This document shows positions 26,642-35,279 of a stretch of DNA of 64,000 bases, piece after piece. The translations under genes and the position numbers were made by a program. The notes under the pieces were generated by a model. It saw only the letters and a program-made list of their open reading frames with translations. It made no database searches and was not told the origin of the DNA. Source of the stretch: Roseomonas alba (GTDB taxonomy: Bacteria; Pseudomonadota; Alphaproteobacteria; Acetobacterales; Acetobacteraceae). Each line of letters starts with the position of its first letter. Position 1 is the stretch's first letter. The stretch spans positions 372,001 through 436,000 of the forward strand of contig NZ_JAHYBZ010000004.1 of the NCBI RefSeq assembly GCF_019430885.1. The letters are read 5' to 3'.

Positions 26642-27066
26642 TGGGCAAGGCCTCCCGCGACAAGGGCCTGCGCCGCGAGCGGGCTATCGTCGATGTCCAC
26701 CGCAAATCCGGCATCCACGCCGAGCGCGTGCCGCTGTCCGGTGCACTCGGCTACCGCGGCAACGACGCCGATGTCGATCTCTACGTGCGCGGCGCCGAAC
26801 CGGTGAAGGCCGAGGTCAAGGCGCGCGGCGACGGCGCCGGCTTCAAGACCCTGCTGCGCTGGATCGGGAACAAGGACGCGCTGGTGTTGATCCAGGACCG
26901 CACGATGCCGCTGGTCGTCGTCCGGTTCGACGTCTGGCTCGAGGTCGCCGGCCGTAGCGCGCGGTTCAATGACCCGGATGGCGATGCCGGCCGTTGCGCC
27001 CGCCGCCGCAGCGCCGAGCAGGGTCCGCTGCCGCCGACCGACGCCATCGCGCGGGAGGCCGCATGA
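26641..27066 (+). CDS. putative Holliday-junction-resolvase-like PD-(D/E)xK protein
   Basis: A 141-residue protein beginning GKASRDKGLRRERAIVDVHR. The core GYRGNDADVDLYV and VKAEVKARGDG supplies the Asp and the Glu-x-Lys of a small PD-(D/E)xK nuclease, followed by DALVLIQDRTMPLVVVR. This matches short phage resolvase-like nucleases that may trim or resolve DNA branches. I start at the ATG that overlaps the preceding stop; a GTG three bases earlier is possible. Confidence 0.65.
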   Translation: MGKASRDKGLRRERAIVDVHRKSGIHAERVPLSGALGYRGNDADVDLYVRGAEPVKAEVKARGDGAGFKTLLRWIGNKDALVLIQDRTMPLVVVRFDVWLEVAGRSARFNDPDGDAGRCARRRSAEQGPLPPTDAIAREAA

Positions 27067-27197
27067 GCCGCCGCCCCCTCCGTGCCCGTCACCTGCAGCG
27101 CGCCCGCGACCTCGCCCGAACCGCGGCCGGCGGCGCCGCCCTCGCCGGCGGCTTCCTCGCCCTGTGCTGGGCCGTCGGCCTCGCCTCGATCCCCTGA
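27063..27197 (+). CDS. 44-residue single-helix membrane protein
   Basis: The ATG overlaps the preceding stop (ATGA). The product has a basic N-terminus (SRRPLRARHLQRARDLA) then one hydrophobic helix (GGAALAGGFLALCWAVGLAS), giving a membrane protein with the N-terminus inside. It is part of the early operon. Function unknown. Confidence 0.5.
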   Translation: MSRRPLRARHLQRARDLARTAAGGAALAGGFLALCWAVGLASIP

Positions 27198-27225
27198 CGC
27201 ATCCCCGCCTCCCGGAGACCGTTCC

Positions 27226-27699
27226 ATGAGCAACCGAACCACCCTCGCTGATCTGCGCGGCATGGATGCCGGCCAGGCGTCCCGTCTGCCGCCCGCCCAT
27301 CTTGCCCTGCTGCTGGAAGACGCCGCCGCGCTGCGCGCCGATGCGAAGCACGTCTCCGACCTGCTCGCCGACGCCCTGCATCGTCGCTACGGCCCCGTCG
27401 CCACCGAGCGCCGACAGGCTGAGGGCAAGGACACCGGGCGGGTCCGCTTCCTCGACGCCGGCTTCGAGATCTCCGCTGATCTGCCCAAGCGGGTGGAGTG
27501 GGACCAGGGACGCCTCGCGGCCGCGACCGAGACCCTCCGCAGCTGGGGTGAGGATCCGGCGGATTACGTCGCCACCGAGATCAAGGTCCCCGAGAGCCGC
27601 TTCACCGCCTGGCCGCCGAAGCTGCAGGCGCTGTTCCAGCCCGCGCGCACCGTCGGCACCGGCCGCCCCTCCTACAGCCTCGAACAGGTGGAGTGCTGA
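27226..27699 (+). CDS. phage early hypothetical protein
   Basis: A 157-residue protein. The N-terminal half is helical (ADLRGMDAGQASRLPPAHLALLLEDAAALRADA-type). The second half (GRVRFLDAGFEISADLPKRVEW then AWPPKLQALFQPARTVGTGRPSY) recurs in phages next to Sak4-like genes. GGAGA lies about eight bases before the ATG. It is probably linked to recombination, by position only. Confidence 0.6.
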   Translation: MSNRTTLADLRGMDAGQASRLPPAHLALLLEDAAALRADAKHVSDLLADALHRRYGPVATERRQAEGKDTGRVRFLDAGFEISADLPKRVEWDQGRLAAATETLRSWGEDPADYVATEIKVPESRFTAWPPKLQALFQPARTVGTGRPSYSLEQVEC

Positions 27700-27701
27700 G
27701 C

Positions 27702-27890
27702 ATGACCCACGAACTGCGCATCCGCGTCGCGATCCCGCTGGAGGGCGACGCCATCGCCCGCGCGAAGGAGGTCACGGCCTTCGAGGAGACGCTCGACGGC
27801 TTCGCCGAGGCAGTCGCCCGCGCCGGCGGCGACATCAGCGTCGACGTCATCAAGGCCAAGCCCCGCGCGCCGAAGCAGGAGACGCATTGA
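27702..27890 (+). CDS. small phage early protein
   Basis: A 62-residue frame: THELRIRVAIPLEGDAIARA then VTAFEETLDGFAEAVARAGG and a basic tail. It has the look of an alpha/beta adaptor. Its ATG follows the preceding stop by two bases, and its stop overlaps the next start by one base. No family recognised. Confidence 0.5.
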   Translation: MTHELRIRVAIPLEGDAIARAKEVTAFEETLDGFAEAVARAGGDISVDVIKAKPRAPKQETH

Positions 27891-28684
27891 TGGCGATCTC
27901 CCTCGCATCCCTGCGTCGCAGCGGCGACGCGCGGCCGCCGCGTTTTCTCGTCTATGGCGTCGCCGGCATCGGCAAGACCCAGCTCGCTGCCGGCGCCCCG
28001 GCACCGGTCTTCCTGCAGACGGAGGACGGGCTCGGGACCATCGCGGCCGACACCTTCGGCCTGCTGCGCAGCTTCGAGGCGGTGATGGAGGCGATCACCA
28101 GCCTCTACACCGAGCCCCACCACTTCCAGACCGTGGTGCTCGACAGCCTCGATTGGCTGGAGCCGCTGATCTGGCAGCACACCGCCGAGGCCAATGGCTG
28201 GAATGACATTGAGCAGCCCGGCTACGGCAAGGGGTATGTCGCCGCGCTCGACGCTTGGCGCGCCTTCCTCGACGGGATCAATGGGCTGCGCGACGACCGC
28301 GGTATGGCGGTGATCCTCATCGCCCATGCCGACATCCGGCGCTTCGACAGCCCGGAGACGGAGCCCTACGACCGCTACCAGCCGAAGCTCCATGCCCGGG
28401 CCGCCGCGCTGGTGCAGGAGCATGTCGATGCCGTGCTCTTCGCGAACTACCGCATCACCACGCTGAAGTCGGATGCCGGCTTCGGCAAGAAGGTCGTCCG
28501 CGGCGTCACCGGCGGCGATCGCCTGCTGCACACCGTCGAGCGCCCGGCCTTCCTCGCCAAGAACCGCTTCGGCCTGCCGGAGAGCCTCGCGCTCGACTGG
28601 CCGACGCTCGCCGCCGGCATCCCCTTCTACGGCGCCCCCAACACCTCTTCCCCAACGCCCACCGCCCCGACCGACAGGAGCTGA
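27890..28684 (+). CDS. Sak4-like phage recombination ATPase
   Basis: A 264-residue RecA-fold ATPase. Walker A is YGVAGIGKTQLAAG near residues 22-36, followed by VFLQTEDG, and Walker B lies in TVVLDSLDWLEPLI. Length and motifs fit Sak4-type single-strand annealing or recombination proteins. The next gene encodes a DUF669 single-strand DNA-binding protein, the partner expected for Sak4, which strengthens the call. Confidence 0.75.
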   Translation: MAISLASLRRSGDARPPRFLVYGVAGIGKTQLAAGAPAPVFLQTEDGLGTIAADTFGLLRSFEAVMEAITSLYTEPHHFQTVVLDSLDWLEPLIWQHTAEANGWNDIEQPGYGKGYVAALDAWRAFLDGINGLRDDRGMAVILIAHADIRRFDSPETEPYDRYQPKLHARAAALVQEHVDAVLFANYRITTLKSDAGFGKKVVRGVTGGDRLLHTVERPAFLAKNRFGLPESLALDWPTLAAGIPFYGAPNTSSPTPTAPTDRS

Positions 28685-28687
28685 GCT

Positions 28688-29221
28688 ATGGCCTCCCTCA
28701 ACGGCACCTTCGACGCCAGTGGCGTCGCCCCCGCCCAGCCGATGGATCCGCTGCCGGCGGGGAAATACCGCGCGCACATCATCGAGAGCGAGCTGCTGCC
28801 GACGCGCTCGGGCGATGGCCAGTACCTCAAGCTGGTGCTCGAGGTGCTCGACGGCCCCTATGCCCGGCGCAAGCTGTGGGACCAGCTGAACCTGGTGAAC
28901 GCGAGCACCCAGACCATGGAGATCGCGCAGCGGACGCTGTCGGCGATCTGCCATGCGGTTGGGCAGATGCAGGTCGCCGACAGCGAGCAGCTGCACTTCA
29001 AGCCGATGCTGGTCAGCGTGAAGTACGAGCCGGCGGGCACCGACAAGCACGGCGTCTTCCATCAGGCCCGCAACAAGATCACTGGCTATGCCGCGGAGCG
29101 TGCCGCGCCCGGGATCGTCTCGGCAGCGGCGCCGCGCGGCCCGGCGCCCGCTCCAGCCGCCGCCGTTGCAGCGCCGCCTCGGCCGGCGACCGCCACGCCG
29201 CCCTGGCGCCGCAGCGCCTGA
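28688..29221 (+). CDS. DUF669 single-strand DNA-binding protein
   Basis: A 177-residue protein. The OB-like part (AGKYRAHIIESELLPTRSG, YLKLVLEVLDGPYARRKLWD, then AGTDKHGVFHQARNKITGY) matches DUF669 of phages. An Ala/Pro linker leads to PWRRSA at the end, a variable tail. It probably coats single strands for the neighbouring Sak4-like ATPase and exonuclease. AGGAG lies eight bases before the ATG. Confidence 0.75.
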   Translation: MASLNGTFDASGVAPAQPMDPLPAGKYRAHIIESELLPTRSGDGQYLKLVLEVLDGPYARRKLWDQLNLVNASTQTMEIAQRTLSAICHAVGQMQVADSEQLHFKPMLVSVKYEPAGTDKHGVFHQARNKITGYAAERAAPGIVSAAAPRGPAPAPAAAVAAPPRPATATPPWRRSA

Positions 29222-29233
29222 CCCGGGTGCGCC

Positions 29234-30163
29234 ATGGTCGTGCTGCCGCCCCCGCCCGCCGCCACGGTCGCCGCCATCTACGCCGCCTACGAGGCGGCGG
29301 GCGATGCTGGCTGGCGGGCCCATCTCGGCGCCTCGCAGATCGGTACGGGCTGCGAGCGCGCGCTCTGGTGCGGCTTTCGCTGGGCGACGCGGGCGCGGCA
29401 CACCGGCCGGCTGCTCCGGCTGTTCGAGACCGGGAACCTCGCCGAGGCGCGCTTCGTCGCTGACCTCCGGCGTATCGGCGTCACCGTGCTCGACATCGAT
29501 CCGGCGACGGGGCGGCAGTGGACGCTGCGCGATCCCACCGGCCACTTCGGCGGCAGCATGGATGCGGTCGGCATCGGCTTTCCCGAAGCGCCGAGAGCCT
29601 GGCATGTCGTCGAGTTCAAGACGCACAGCGCCAAGTCGTTCGCCAAGCTGACCGCGGAGGGCGTGGCGAAGGCCAAGCCGCTGCACTGGGCACAGATGCA
29701 GGCCTACATGCAGCTCGCCGGCATCGATCGGGCCTTCTACCTCGCGGTGAACAAGGACACCGACGAGCTCTACCAGGAGCGGGTGCGCTACGACGCCGAG
29801 GCCGGGCTCCGGCTGCTCGCCAAGGCGCAGCGCATCATTACTGCAGTCCGACCGCCGGCACGGATCAGCGAGGATCCGGCCTGGTGGGAATGCCGCTTCT
29901 GCGACCATCACGCGGTCTGCCACCAGGGCACCGCTCCCGAACGCCACTGCCGGTCCTGCCTGCATGCCTCGGCCATGGCTGAGGGCGCTTGGCACTGCAC
30001 CCGCCATGACCTGCCGCTCTCGCGCCGCGAGCAGGAGGCCGGCTGTGCGGCGCATCTCTACATCCCGGATCTGGTGCCGGGCGAGCAGATCGACGCCGGG
30101 GAGGATTGGGTCAGCTACCGGCTGCGGGATGGCAGTGCGTGGCACGATGGAGTGGCAGCGTGA
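29234..30163 (+). CDS. Cas4/RecB-like exonuclease with a probable Fe-S cluster
   Basis: A 309-residue PD-(D/E)xK exonuclease. An early Cys (GCERALW, Cys40), the nuclease core FGGSMDAVG and HVVEFKTH, and the QMQAYM motif typical of RecB-type nucleases are followed by C-terminal Cys clusters (WECRFCDHHAVCH and HCRSC). The first Cys plus the last three match the Fe-S staple of Cas4 and AddB nucleases. It would resect ends for the upstream annealing pair. Its stop overlaps the helicase GTG start. Confidence 0.75.
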   Translation: MVVLPPPPAATVAAIYAAYEAAGDAGWRAHLGASQIGTGCERALWCGFRWATRARHTGRLLRLFETGNLAEARFVADLRRIGVTVLDIDPATGRQWTLRDPTGHFGGSMDAVGIGFPEAPRAWHVVEFKTHSAKSFAKLTAEGVAKAKPLHWAQMQAYMQLAGIDRAFYLAVNKDTDELYQERVRYDAEAGLRLLAKAQRIITAVRPPARISEDPAWWECRFCDHHAVCHQGTAPERHCRSCLHASAMAEGAWHCTRHDLPLSRREQEAGCAAHLYIPDLVPGEQIDAGEDWVSYRLRDGSAWHDGVAA

Positions 30164-31743
30164 CCCTGTCGCTGCGGCCCTATCAGCGCGCGGCGATCGA
30201 CGCGCTGTACGACTACTTCGGCGGTGCCACCGGCAATCCGCTCGTGGTGATGCCCACCGGCACGGGGAAGTCGGTCGTCATCGGCGGCTTCATCCGCGAG
30301 GCGATCGCCGCCTACGCCGACACCCGCGTGCTCGTCCTCACCCATGTGAAGGAGCTGATCCAGCAGAACTTCATGGCGCTGCTGCGTGCCTGGCCCGAGG
30401 CGCCGGCTGGGATTTACTCCGCCGGCCTGTCGCGACGGGACATTCGCGCGCAGGTGCTGTTCGCCGGGATCCAGTCCATCCACCGTCATGCCCGACAGGT
30501 GCAGCGCTGCGACTTGGTGCTGATCGATGAAGCCCATCTCCTCGGGCGCAGCGACAGCGGCATGTACCGCTCCTTCCTGCAGCAGCTGAACGAGATCAAT
30601 GGCGGGCTGCTCAAGGTCGTGGGCTTCACGGCCACCCCGTACCGCCTCGACAGCGGGCTGCTGCACGAGGGCAAGGATCGGCTTTTCACGGACATCGCCT
30701 ACGAGGTGCCGGTGCTGGACATGATCCAGCAAGGCTATCTCTGCCCCGTCGTGCCGAAGCACACCGAGACGCAGCTGGATGTCGGCGGGGTCGGCACGCG
30801 CGGCGGCGAGTTCATCGCCAAGGACCTCGAGGCCGCGGTGGACCGCGACGAGGTCACCCGGGCGGCGGTACAGGAGATCGTCCAGCATGGGGCGGGCCGC
30901 GGCTCCTGGCTGGTGTTCTGCTCCGGCATCGCCCATGCCCGCCATGTCCGCGACGCCATCCGCGAGCACGGCGTCTCCTGCGAGACGGTCACCGGTGATA
31001 CGCCGGCGCCCGAGCGCGATGGGATCCTAGCCGCCTTCAAGGCGGGACGGCTGCGCTGCGTCACCAATGCCAATGTCCTGACCACCGGCTTCGACGCGCC
31101 GGGGACCGACCTGATCGCCCTTCTGCGCCCGACCAAGAGCGTCGGGCTCTACGTGCAGATGGTCGGCCGCGGCACGCGCCTCGCGGAAGGAAAGGACGAC
31201 TGCCTGGTCCTCGACTTCGCGGGCAACACGGCGCGGCACGGACCAATCGACAAGGTGGATGGCCGCAGGAAGGAACCGGCCGCTGATGGCGAGGCGCCGA
31301 TCAAGGTCTGCCCCGAGTGCCAGACCATCAACCATGCCAACGTCCGGCGGTGCATCGAGTGCGACTACGAGTTCCCGCCGCCGGAGGTGAAGGTCGCGGC
31401 GCAGGCGGCGTCGAATGCCCTGCTGTCGATCCAGGAGCAGGCCGCGTGGTGCGAGGTCACTGGCATTCGCTACGCCCGTCACGAGAAGCCCGGCAAGCCC
31501 GCCTCGCTCCGCGTGATCTACGAGTGCGGCCTCACCTCGCACAGCGAGTGGGTCTGCTTCGAGCACCCCGGCTTCCCGCGCGACAAGGCCTGCACATGGT
31601 GGCGTCGTCGTGCACCGCATCTGCCACCGCCGGACACGGTGGATCAAGCCATGGCCACGACCAGTGCGCTGCGCCAGCCGATCGCCATCCAGGTTCGCCC
31701 GGTCGGCCAATACACCGAGATCGTCAACGCGAGGTTCGTGTGA
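30160..31743 (+). CDS. SF2 DEAD/DEAH-box helicase
   Basis: A 527-residue helicase. Motifs in order: RPYQRAAIDAL (Q-like), Walker A MPTGTGKSVV, Walker B LIDEAHLLG, motif III GFTATPYR, then VLTTGFDAPG and QMVGRGTRL. A zinc-finger-like CPEC...CIEC pair follows near residue 390, and a C-terminal domain rich in Trp and Cys ends it. The GTG at 30160 overlaps the exonuclease stop. It probably unwinds DNA in phage replication or recombination. Confidence 0.85.
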   Translation: MTLSLRPYQRAAIDALYDYFGGATGNPLVVMPTGTGKSVVIGGFIREAIAAYADTRVLVLTHVKELIQQNFMALLRAWPEAPAGIYSAGLSRRDIRAQVLFAGIQSIHRHARQVQRCDLVLIDEAHLLGRSDSGMYRSFLQQLNEINGGLLKVVGFTATPYRLDSGLLHEGKDRLFTDIAYEVPVLDMIQQGYLCPVVPKHTETQLDVGGVGTRGGEFIAKDLEAAVDRDEVTRAAVQEIVQHGAGRGSWLVFCSGIAHARHVRDAIREHGVSCETVTGDTPAPERDGILAAFKAGRLRCVTNANVLTTGFDAPGTDLIALLRPTKSVGLYVQMVGRGTRLAEGKDDCLVLDFAGNTARHGPIDKVDGRRKEPAADGEAPIKVCPECQTINHANVRRCIECDYEFPPPEVKVAAQAASNALLSIQEQAAWCEVTGIRYARHEKPGKPASLRVIYECGLTSHSEWVCFEHPGFPRDKACTWWRRRAPHLPPPDTVDQAMATTSALRQPIAIQVRPVGQYTEIVNARFV

Positions 31744-32342
31744 TGTACGCACCATGGAGACGTCCCGCTGAACCGAGGCCGGAATCTGAAACCTCGCCGG
31801 CTCGCCTAGACGAGGCCGAGGACAAGAAGCGCAGAAATCGCGAAGCGGCGCAGCGTTATCGCGAGGCCAACCGCGAGAAGATCCTGGCCAAGCAACGCGA
31901 GCGCCGTGCTGCCGACCCCGCGAAGGCCCGCCTGCAGCGAGAACAAGCGATGAAGCGCTGGAAGGAACGCAATCCGGAGAGGGCAATTGCCAAGCATGTC
32001 CTTCGCTACGAAGCGGTGGTCGAGCAAGAGCGTGAAGCAGCCAGGCAGCGATCGCGCGAGCGGCGCGCACGCGATCCCGAAGCTGCACGCGAAGCGGATC
32101 GTCAGTACCGCGCCCGGAATCTCGATCGGATGCGAGCCCAGGCGCGGGCGCGGTACGCGCGGAAGAAGACGGCAAGTGCAAGACATGAGAACGATCCGAC
32201 GCCTACGGAGATGCCGGGTCTGCCAACGTCCAGCGCGCCATTGGGACTGGTTCCATCGGCACCGGCCGTTGCGGGTTCATTGGACGGTGCCGTCCTGCTC
32301 TCCGTTTTGCCTAGCCCTCTGGCCGGAGCGCCGCATGGTTGA
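31743..32342 (+). CDS. highly charged coiled-coil phage protein
   Basis: A 199-residue protein made largely of arginine- and glutamate-rich helices with repeats of the type RYREANREKILAKQRERRAADP, then a proline-rich end. Such repeats sit in the N-termini of some phage HNH proteins and may bind DNA or RNA. The last 158 bases overlap the DUF6511 gene in another frame, so the true end could be earlier by a frameshift, or the overlap is real. Function unknown. Confidence 0.5.
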   Translation: MYAPWRRPAEPRPESETSPARLDEAEDKKRRNREAAQRYREANREKILAKQRERRAADPAKARLQREQAMKRWKERNPERAIAKHVLRYEAVVEQEREAARQRSRERRARDPEAAREADRQYRARNLDRMRAQARARYARKKTASARHENDPTPTEMPGLPTSSAPLGLVPSAPAVAGSLDGAVLLSVLPSPLAGAPHG

Positions 32343-32556
32343 TCCCAACGAGCAGGAGGTCGCAGCGATGCGCGCCGCCGGCGACATCGCCGGGCAGTTC
32401 ATCGAGACGGTCGGCCGCAGCGATATGGCGACCTGGTCGGCGGAGGACTGGCGCGGCTTCATCGAGGCGATCTGCGGCGCCTACGTCGACAGTCTGGTGG
32501 AGCAGCAGATCTCTATCACCACCGCATTGCATAAGGTTCAGGGAGTCCCCGGATGA
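32185..32556 (+). CDS. DUF6511 family zinc-binding protein
   Basis: A 123-residue protein. RCRVCQRPARHWDWFH and FC near residue 40 suggest a zinc ribbon, followed by MVDPNEQEVAAMRAAGDIAG and DWRGFIEAICGAYVD, the pattern of DUF6511 proteins in alphaproteobacterial phages. It overlaps the upstream coiled-coil gene by 158 bases. Its stop overlaps the next start (ATGA). Function unknown. Confidence 0.65.
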   Translation: MRTIRRLRRCRVCQRPARHWDWFHRHRPLRVHWTVPSCSPFCLALWPERRMVDPNEQEVAAMRAAGDIAGQFIETVGRSDMATWSAEDWRGFIEAICGAYVDSLVEQQISITTALHKVQGVPG

Positions 32557-32774
32557 GCGACCAGCATTGCAGCAGCTGCCGTTGGTGGGTGCCCCACTAC
32601 GTCTATGGGAGCATCGGTGAATGCCGCCGGCACGCGCCGCGACCGGCAGTGAAGGGTAGCGTCAATGCGGAGGACGAGGATGCCTGGCAGGCCATCTGGC
32701 CTGACACTGGCAGCGATGATTGGTGCGGCGAGCACGAACCAACCGATACGCCCCGAGGCCTGAAGGCGGAATGA
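32553..32774 (+). CDS. small cysteine-rich phage protein
   Basis: A 73-residue protein with CSSCRWWVPH then GECRRHAPRP and DDWCGEHEP, a four-cysteine set likely to bind zinc or form a small knuckle. It sits between DUF6511 and the primase-helicase, with four-base overlaps at both ends. It may assist replication; the function is unknown. Confidence 0.6.
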   Translation: MSDQHCSSCRWWVPHYVYGSIGECRRHAPRPAVKGSVNAEDEDAWQAIWPDTGSDDWCGEHEPTDTPRGLKAE

Positions 32775-35086
32775 CCGACGCCTCGTTCATGGCGGAGCAC
32801 GGGGCACGGTTGGTGGACAACGGCTATCCCGTCATCCCCATCATGCCGGGCGCCAAAGTGCCGGGGCGCTTCAGCATGGGCGAGTGGACACCGTATCCCG
32901 ACTGGATGCGACACGCCGATCGGCCGACGAAGCCGTTCGAGATCGACATCTGGCGGCGCTGGCCGGGCTGCGGTGTCGGAATTGCTTGCGGCGCGGTGGT
33001 CGGGCTCGACATCGATGTCACCGATGCGGCGCTTGCGATCCAACTCACCGACCTGGCGACGGAGATGCTCGGCGAGACGCCCTGCCTCCGCATCGGCCAG
33101 GCACCGAAGCGCCTGCTGGTCTACCGCACCGAAATGCCCTTCGCAGGCCGGAAGCGCCATCCGCTCGAGGTTCTGGCGCGCGGCCAGCAATTCGTCGCCC
33201 ACGCGATCCATCCCGGCACGGGGAAGCCCTACAGCTGGCCGCAGGACAGCCTGCTCGACGTTCCGCTGGCGTCGATGCCCGCCGTTGCGGAAGACCAGGT
33301 CATGGCCTGGCTCGACCAGGCCTATGCGCTGATCCCGGCGGAGATGAAGCCGCGCACGCTGATTTCCGACAGCGCGCCGGCGGGTGCGTGGAAGGGCCCG
33401 TCCGATCCGCACGGCACCTTCGAGGCGGTGCAGGCCGCCCTCCAGTTCATCCCGAACGAGGATGTCGACGGAGCTTCCTGGATCACCATGGGCGCGGCGA
33501 TCAAGGCGGCGCTGGGGGAGGAGGGCCGGCAGCTCTGGCTCGACTGGTCGCGGCAGTCCTCGAAGTCGGGCGCGTCGGGCCGCGGCGACACGCCAGAACG
33601 TCGCTGGAAGACCCTGCGTCCGCACAGCATCGGCGCCGGCAGCATCTACGCCATGGCGATCGAGCGCGGCTGGGTACCGTCGCCGGAGGTCACGTTAAAT
33701 GCCACGGCGGCGGAACGCGCGGCGCAGCCGCACCCCGCGGCAGGCTTGCTGGCGAAGGTAGCGAACGCGGCGCCAACGCCAGCGCCGCCGACGTACCGTG
33801 TGCCGCCCGATCTCCTCGAGGTCGACGGGGCGCTGAAGCTGTTCGTCGACTACGCCACCAGCACGGCCGTCAGCCCGCAGCCCTTCCTGGCACTCGGTGC
33901 CGGGCTCTGCCTGCTAGGCGTGGTCGCCGGCCGGCGGTATCGCACGCCGACCGACCTGCGCAGTAACCTCTACGCCATCGGCATCGCCGACAGCGGCGGC
34001 GGCAAGGACCATGCGCGCCGCTGCGCGAAGCGCGCGCTCTACGCTGCAGGGCTCGATCGCTACCTCGGCGGTGAGGATCTCGCCTCCTCCGCCGGTCTGC
34101 TCGCATCGCTGCAAATGCATCCTAGCCGCTTGTTCCAGGTCGACGAGTTCGGCCAGTTCCTGCGGCTGGTGCTGGCACCGCGCGCGCCCTTCCACAAGGC
34201 GGCGATCTGGACCGAGCTGACGAAGCTCTACACCTCGGCCTCCGAGGCCTATATCGGCGCCGAGTATGCGGACCAGAAGGCGAAGCCCCGCGTCACCCTG
34301 CACCAGCCCTGCGCCTGTCTCTGGGGCGTCACCGTGCCGGGCCCGTTCTGGAAGGCCATCGAGGGAGGCGCCCTCAGCGATGGCTCCCTGGCGCGCTTCC
34401 TGATCTTCCTGACCGAGGACGACTATCCCGCGCCGGTCGAGCATCCGGCGGACGCAGAACCGACTGCAGCGCTCGTCACGATGCTGCAGGCCATCGCCGG
34501 CGGCGTGCCGGGCCACGATCACGGCGGCAACCTAGCCGAGGCCATGCAGGCATCTGCGCCGGTGCGGCCCTACGTGGTGCCGCTGACGCCCGACGCTGAG
34601 GCGGCGATGAGTGCGGTTCGGCACGACGCCACCGAGCGCCTGCGGTCCCACAAGGGATCCTTCGCAACGGCCCTGTTCGGGCGTTACGCCGAGAACACCG
34701 CGAAGCTCGCCATGCTCGCCGCGATCAGCCGCGATCCGGCCCAGCCGACGACGGTGGTCCGGGACGTGACGTGGGCCGCGCGCCTCGTCGAGCACTCGAT
34801 CGGCACGCTCCTGCGCGAAGCCGAGCGTCGCGTCTCGGACAACGACACCGAAGCCAAGCACAAGCGGCTCCTGGAGATCGTGCGAGATGGCGGGCGTCAG
34901 TCGCGCAGCGACATCACGCGGCGATCGCAGTTCCTCTCGCGCCGCGAACGCGAAGAGATCTTGGCCTCACTGATCGAGGCGGGCCTCGTCATCGCGGAAC
35001 AGGAGCCCGGCGCGACCAAGCCGACCACCTTCTACAGCGCGGTCAGTCCGGCCTGGCCCGCGCGCGCCACGGAGGCCTCACCATGA
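32771..35086 (+). CDS. primase-polymerase/helicase fusion (prim-pol plus DUF3987-like)
   Basis: A 771-residue replication protein. The N-terminal prim-pol domain has IPIMPGAKVPG and the metal motif VGLDIDV (Asp80, Asp82), plus APKRLLVYR. A PriCT-like helical module (DVDGASWITMGAAIKAAL) follows near residues 235-275. The C-terminal motor shows GIADSGGGKD (P-loop) and FQVDEFGQF (Walker B), resembling DUF3987 phage helicases. It would prime and unwind phage DNA, and a possible origin lies just downstream. Confidence 0.85.
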   Translation: MTDASFMAEHGARLVDNGYPVIPIMPGAKVPGRFSMGEWTPYPDWMRHADRPTKPFEIDIWRRWPGCGVGIACGAVVGLDIDVTDAALAIQLTDLATEMLGETPCLRIGQAPKRLLVYRTEMPFAGRKRHPLEVLARGQQFVAHAIHPGTGKPYSWPQDSLLDVPLASMPAVAEDQVMAWLDQAYALIPAEMKPRTLISDSAPAGAWKGPSDPHGTFEAVQAALQFIPNEDVDGASWITMGAAIKAALGEEGRQLWLDWSRQSSKSGASGRGDTPERRWKTLRPHSIGAGSIYAMAIERGWVPSPEVTLNATAAERAAQPHPAAGLLAKVANAAPTPAPPTYRVPPDLLEVDGALKLFVDYATSTAVSPQPFLALGAGLCLLGVVAGRRYRTPTDLRSNLYAIGIADSGGGKDHARRCAKRALYAAGLDRYLGGEDLASSAGLLASLQMHPSRLFQVDEFGQFLRLVLAPRAPFHKAAIWTELTKLYTSASEAYIGAEYADQKAKPRVTLHQPCACLWGVTVPGPFWKAIEGGALSDGSLARFLIFLTEDDYPAPVEHPADAEPTAALVTMLQAIAGGVPGHDHGGNLAEAMQASAPVRPYVVPLTPDAEAAMSAVRHDATERLRSHKGSFATALFGRYAENTAKLAMLAAISRDPAQPTTVVRDVTWAARLVEHSIGTLLREAERRVSDNDTEAKHKRLLEIVRDGGRQSRSDITRRSQFLSRREREEILASLIEAGLVIAEQEPGATKPTTFYSAVSPAWPARATEASP

Positions 35087-35151
35087 AGCATCCAGCTCGC
35101 ACGAGATTTCCCGCATGCCCAAACCCAGGCGCGCGGCCGGGTTGGGAGGTA

Positions 35152-35250
35152 TCTTCAATAGTTCAATCTTTCTCGCGCACGCGTGGATGCACACGCGCGC
35201 CCACGGCCAGGGGCAGATGTATACCCATTGAAGTATTATTATTATTGAAT
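35152..35250. other. AT-rich patch, candidate replication origin
   Basis: Directly after the primase-helicase gene the GC-rich sequence is broken by an AT-rich patch. Two TTCAAT (35154, 35162) and two ATTGAA (35227, 35244) face each other around a GC-rich imperfect hairpin (about 35171-35199), with TATTATTATTATT at 35234-35246. Iteron-like inverted repeats plus an AT stretch beside a replication gene fit an origin. A phage promoter is the main alternative. Confidence 0.35.
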
Positions 35251-35279
35251 TTTCTCCCCTCTCCCAAGGGGCTGCCCGC

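Noticed and set aside
35234-35246. TATTATTATTATT run as a transcription terminator
   Set aside because: It has no adjacent GC stem in the right order to make an intrinsic terminator; treated as part of the AT-rich patch.
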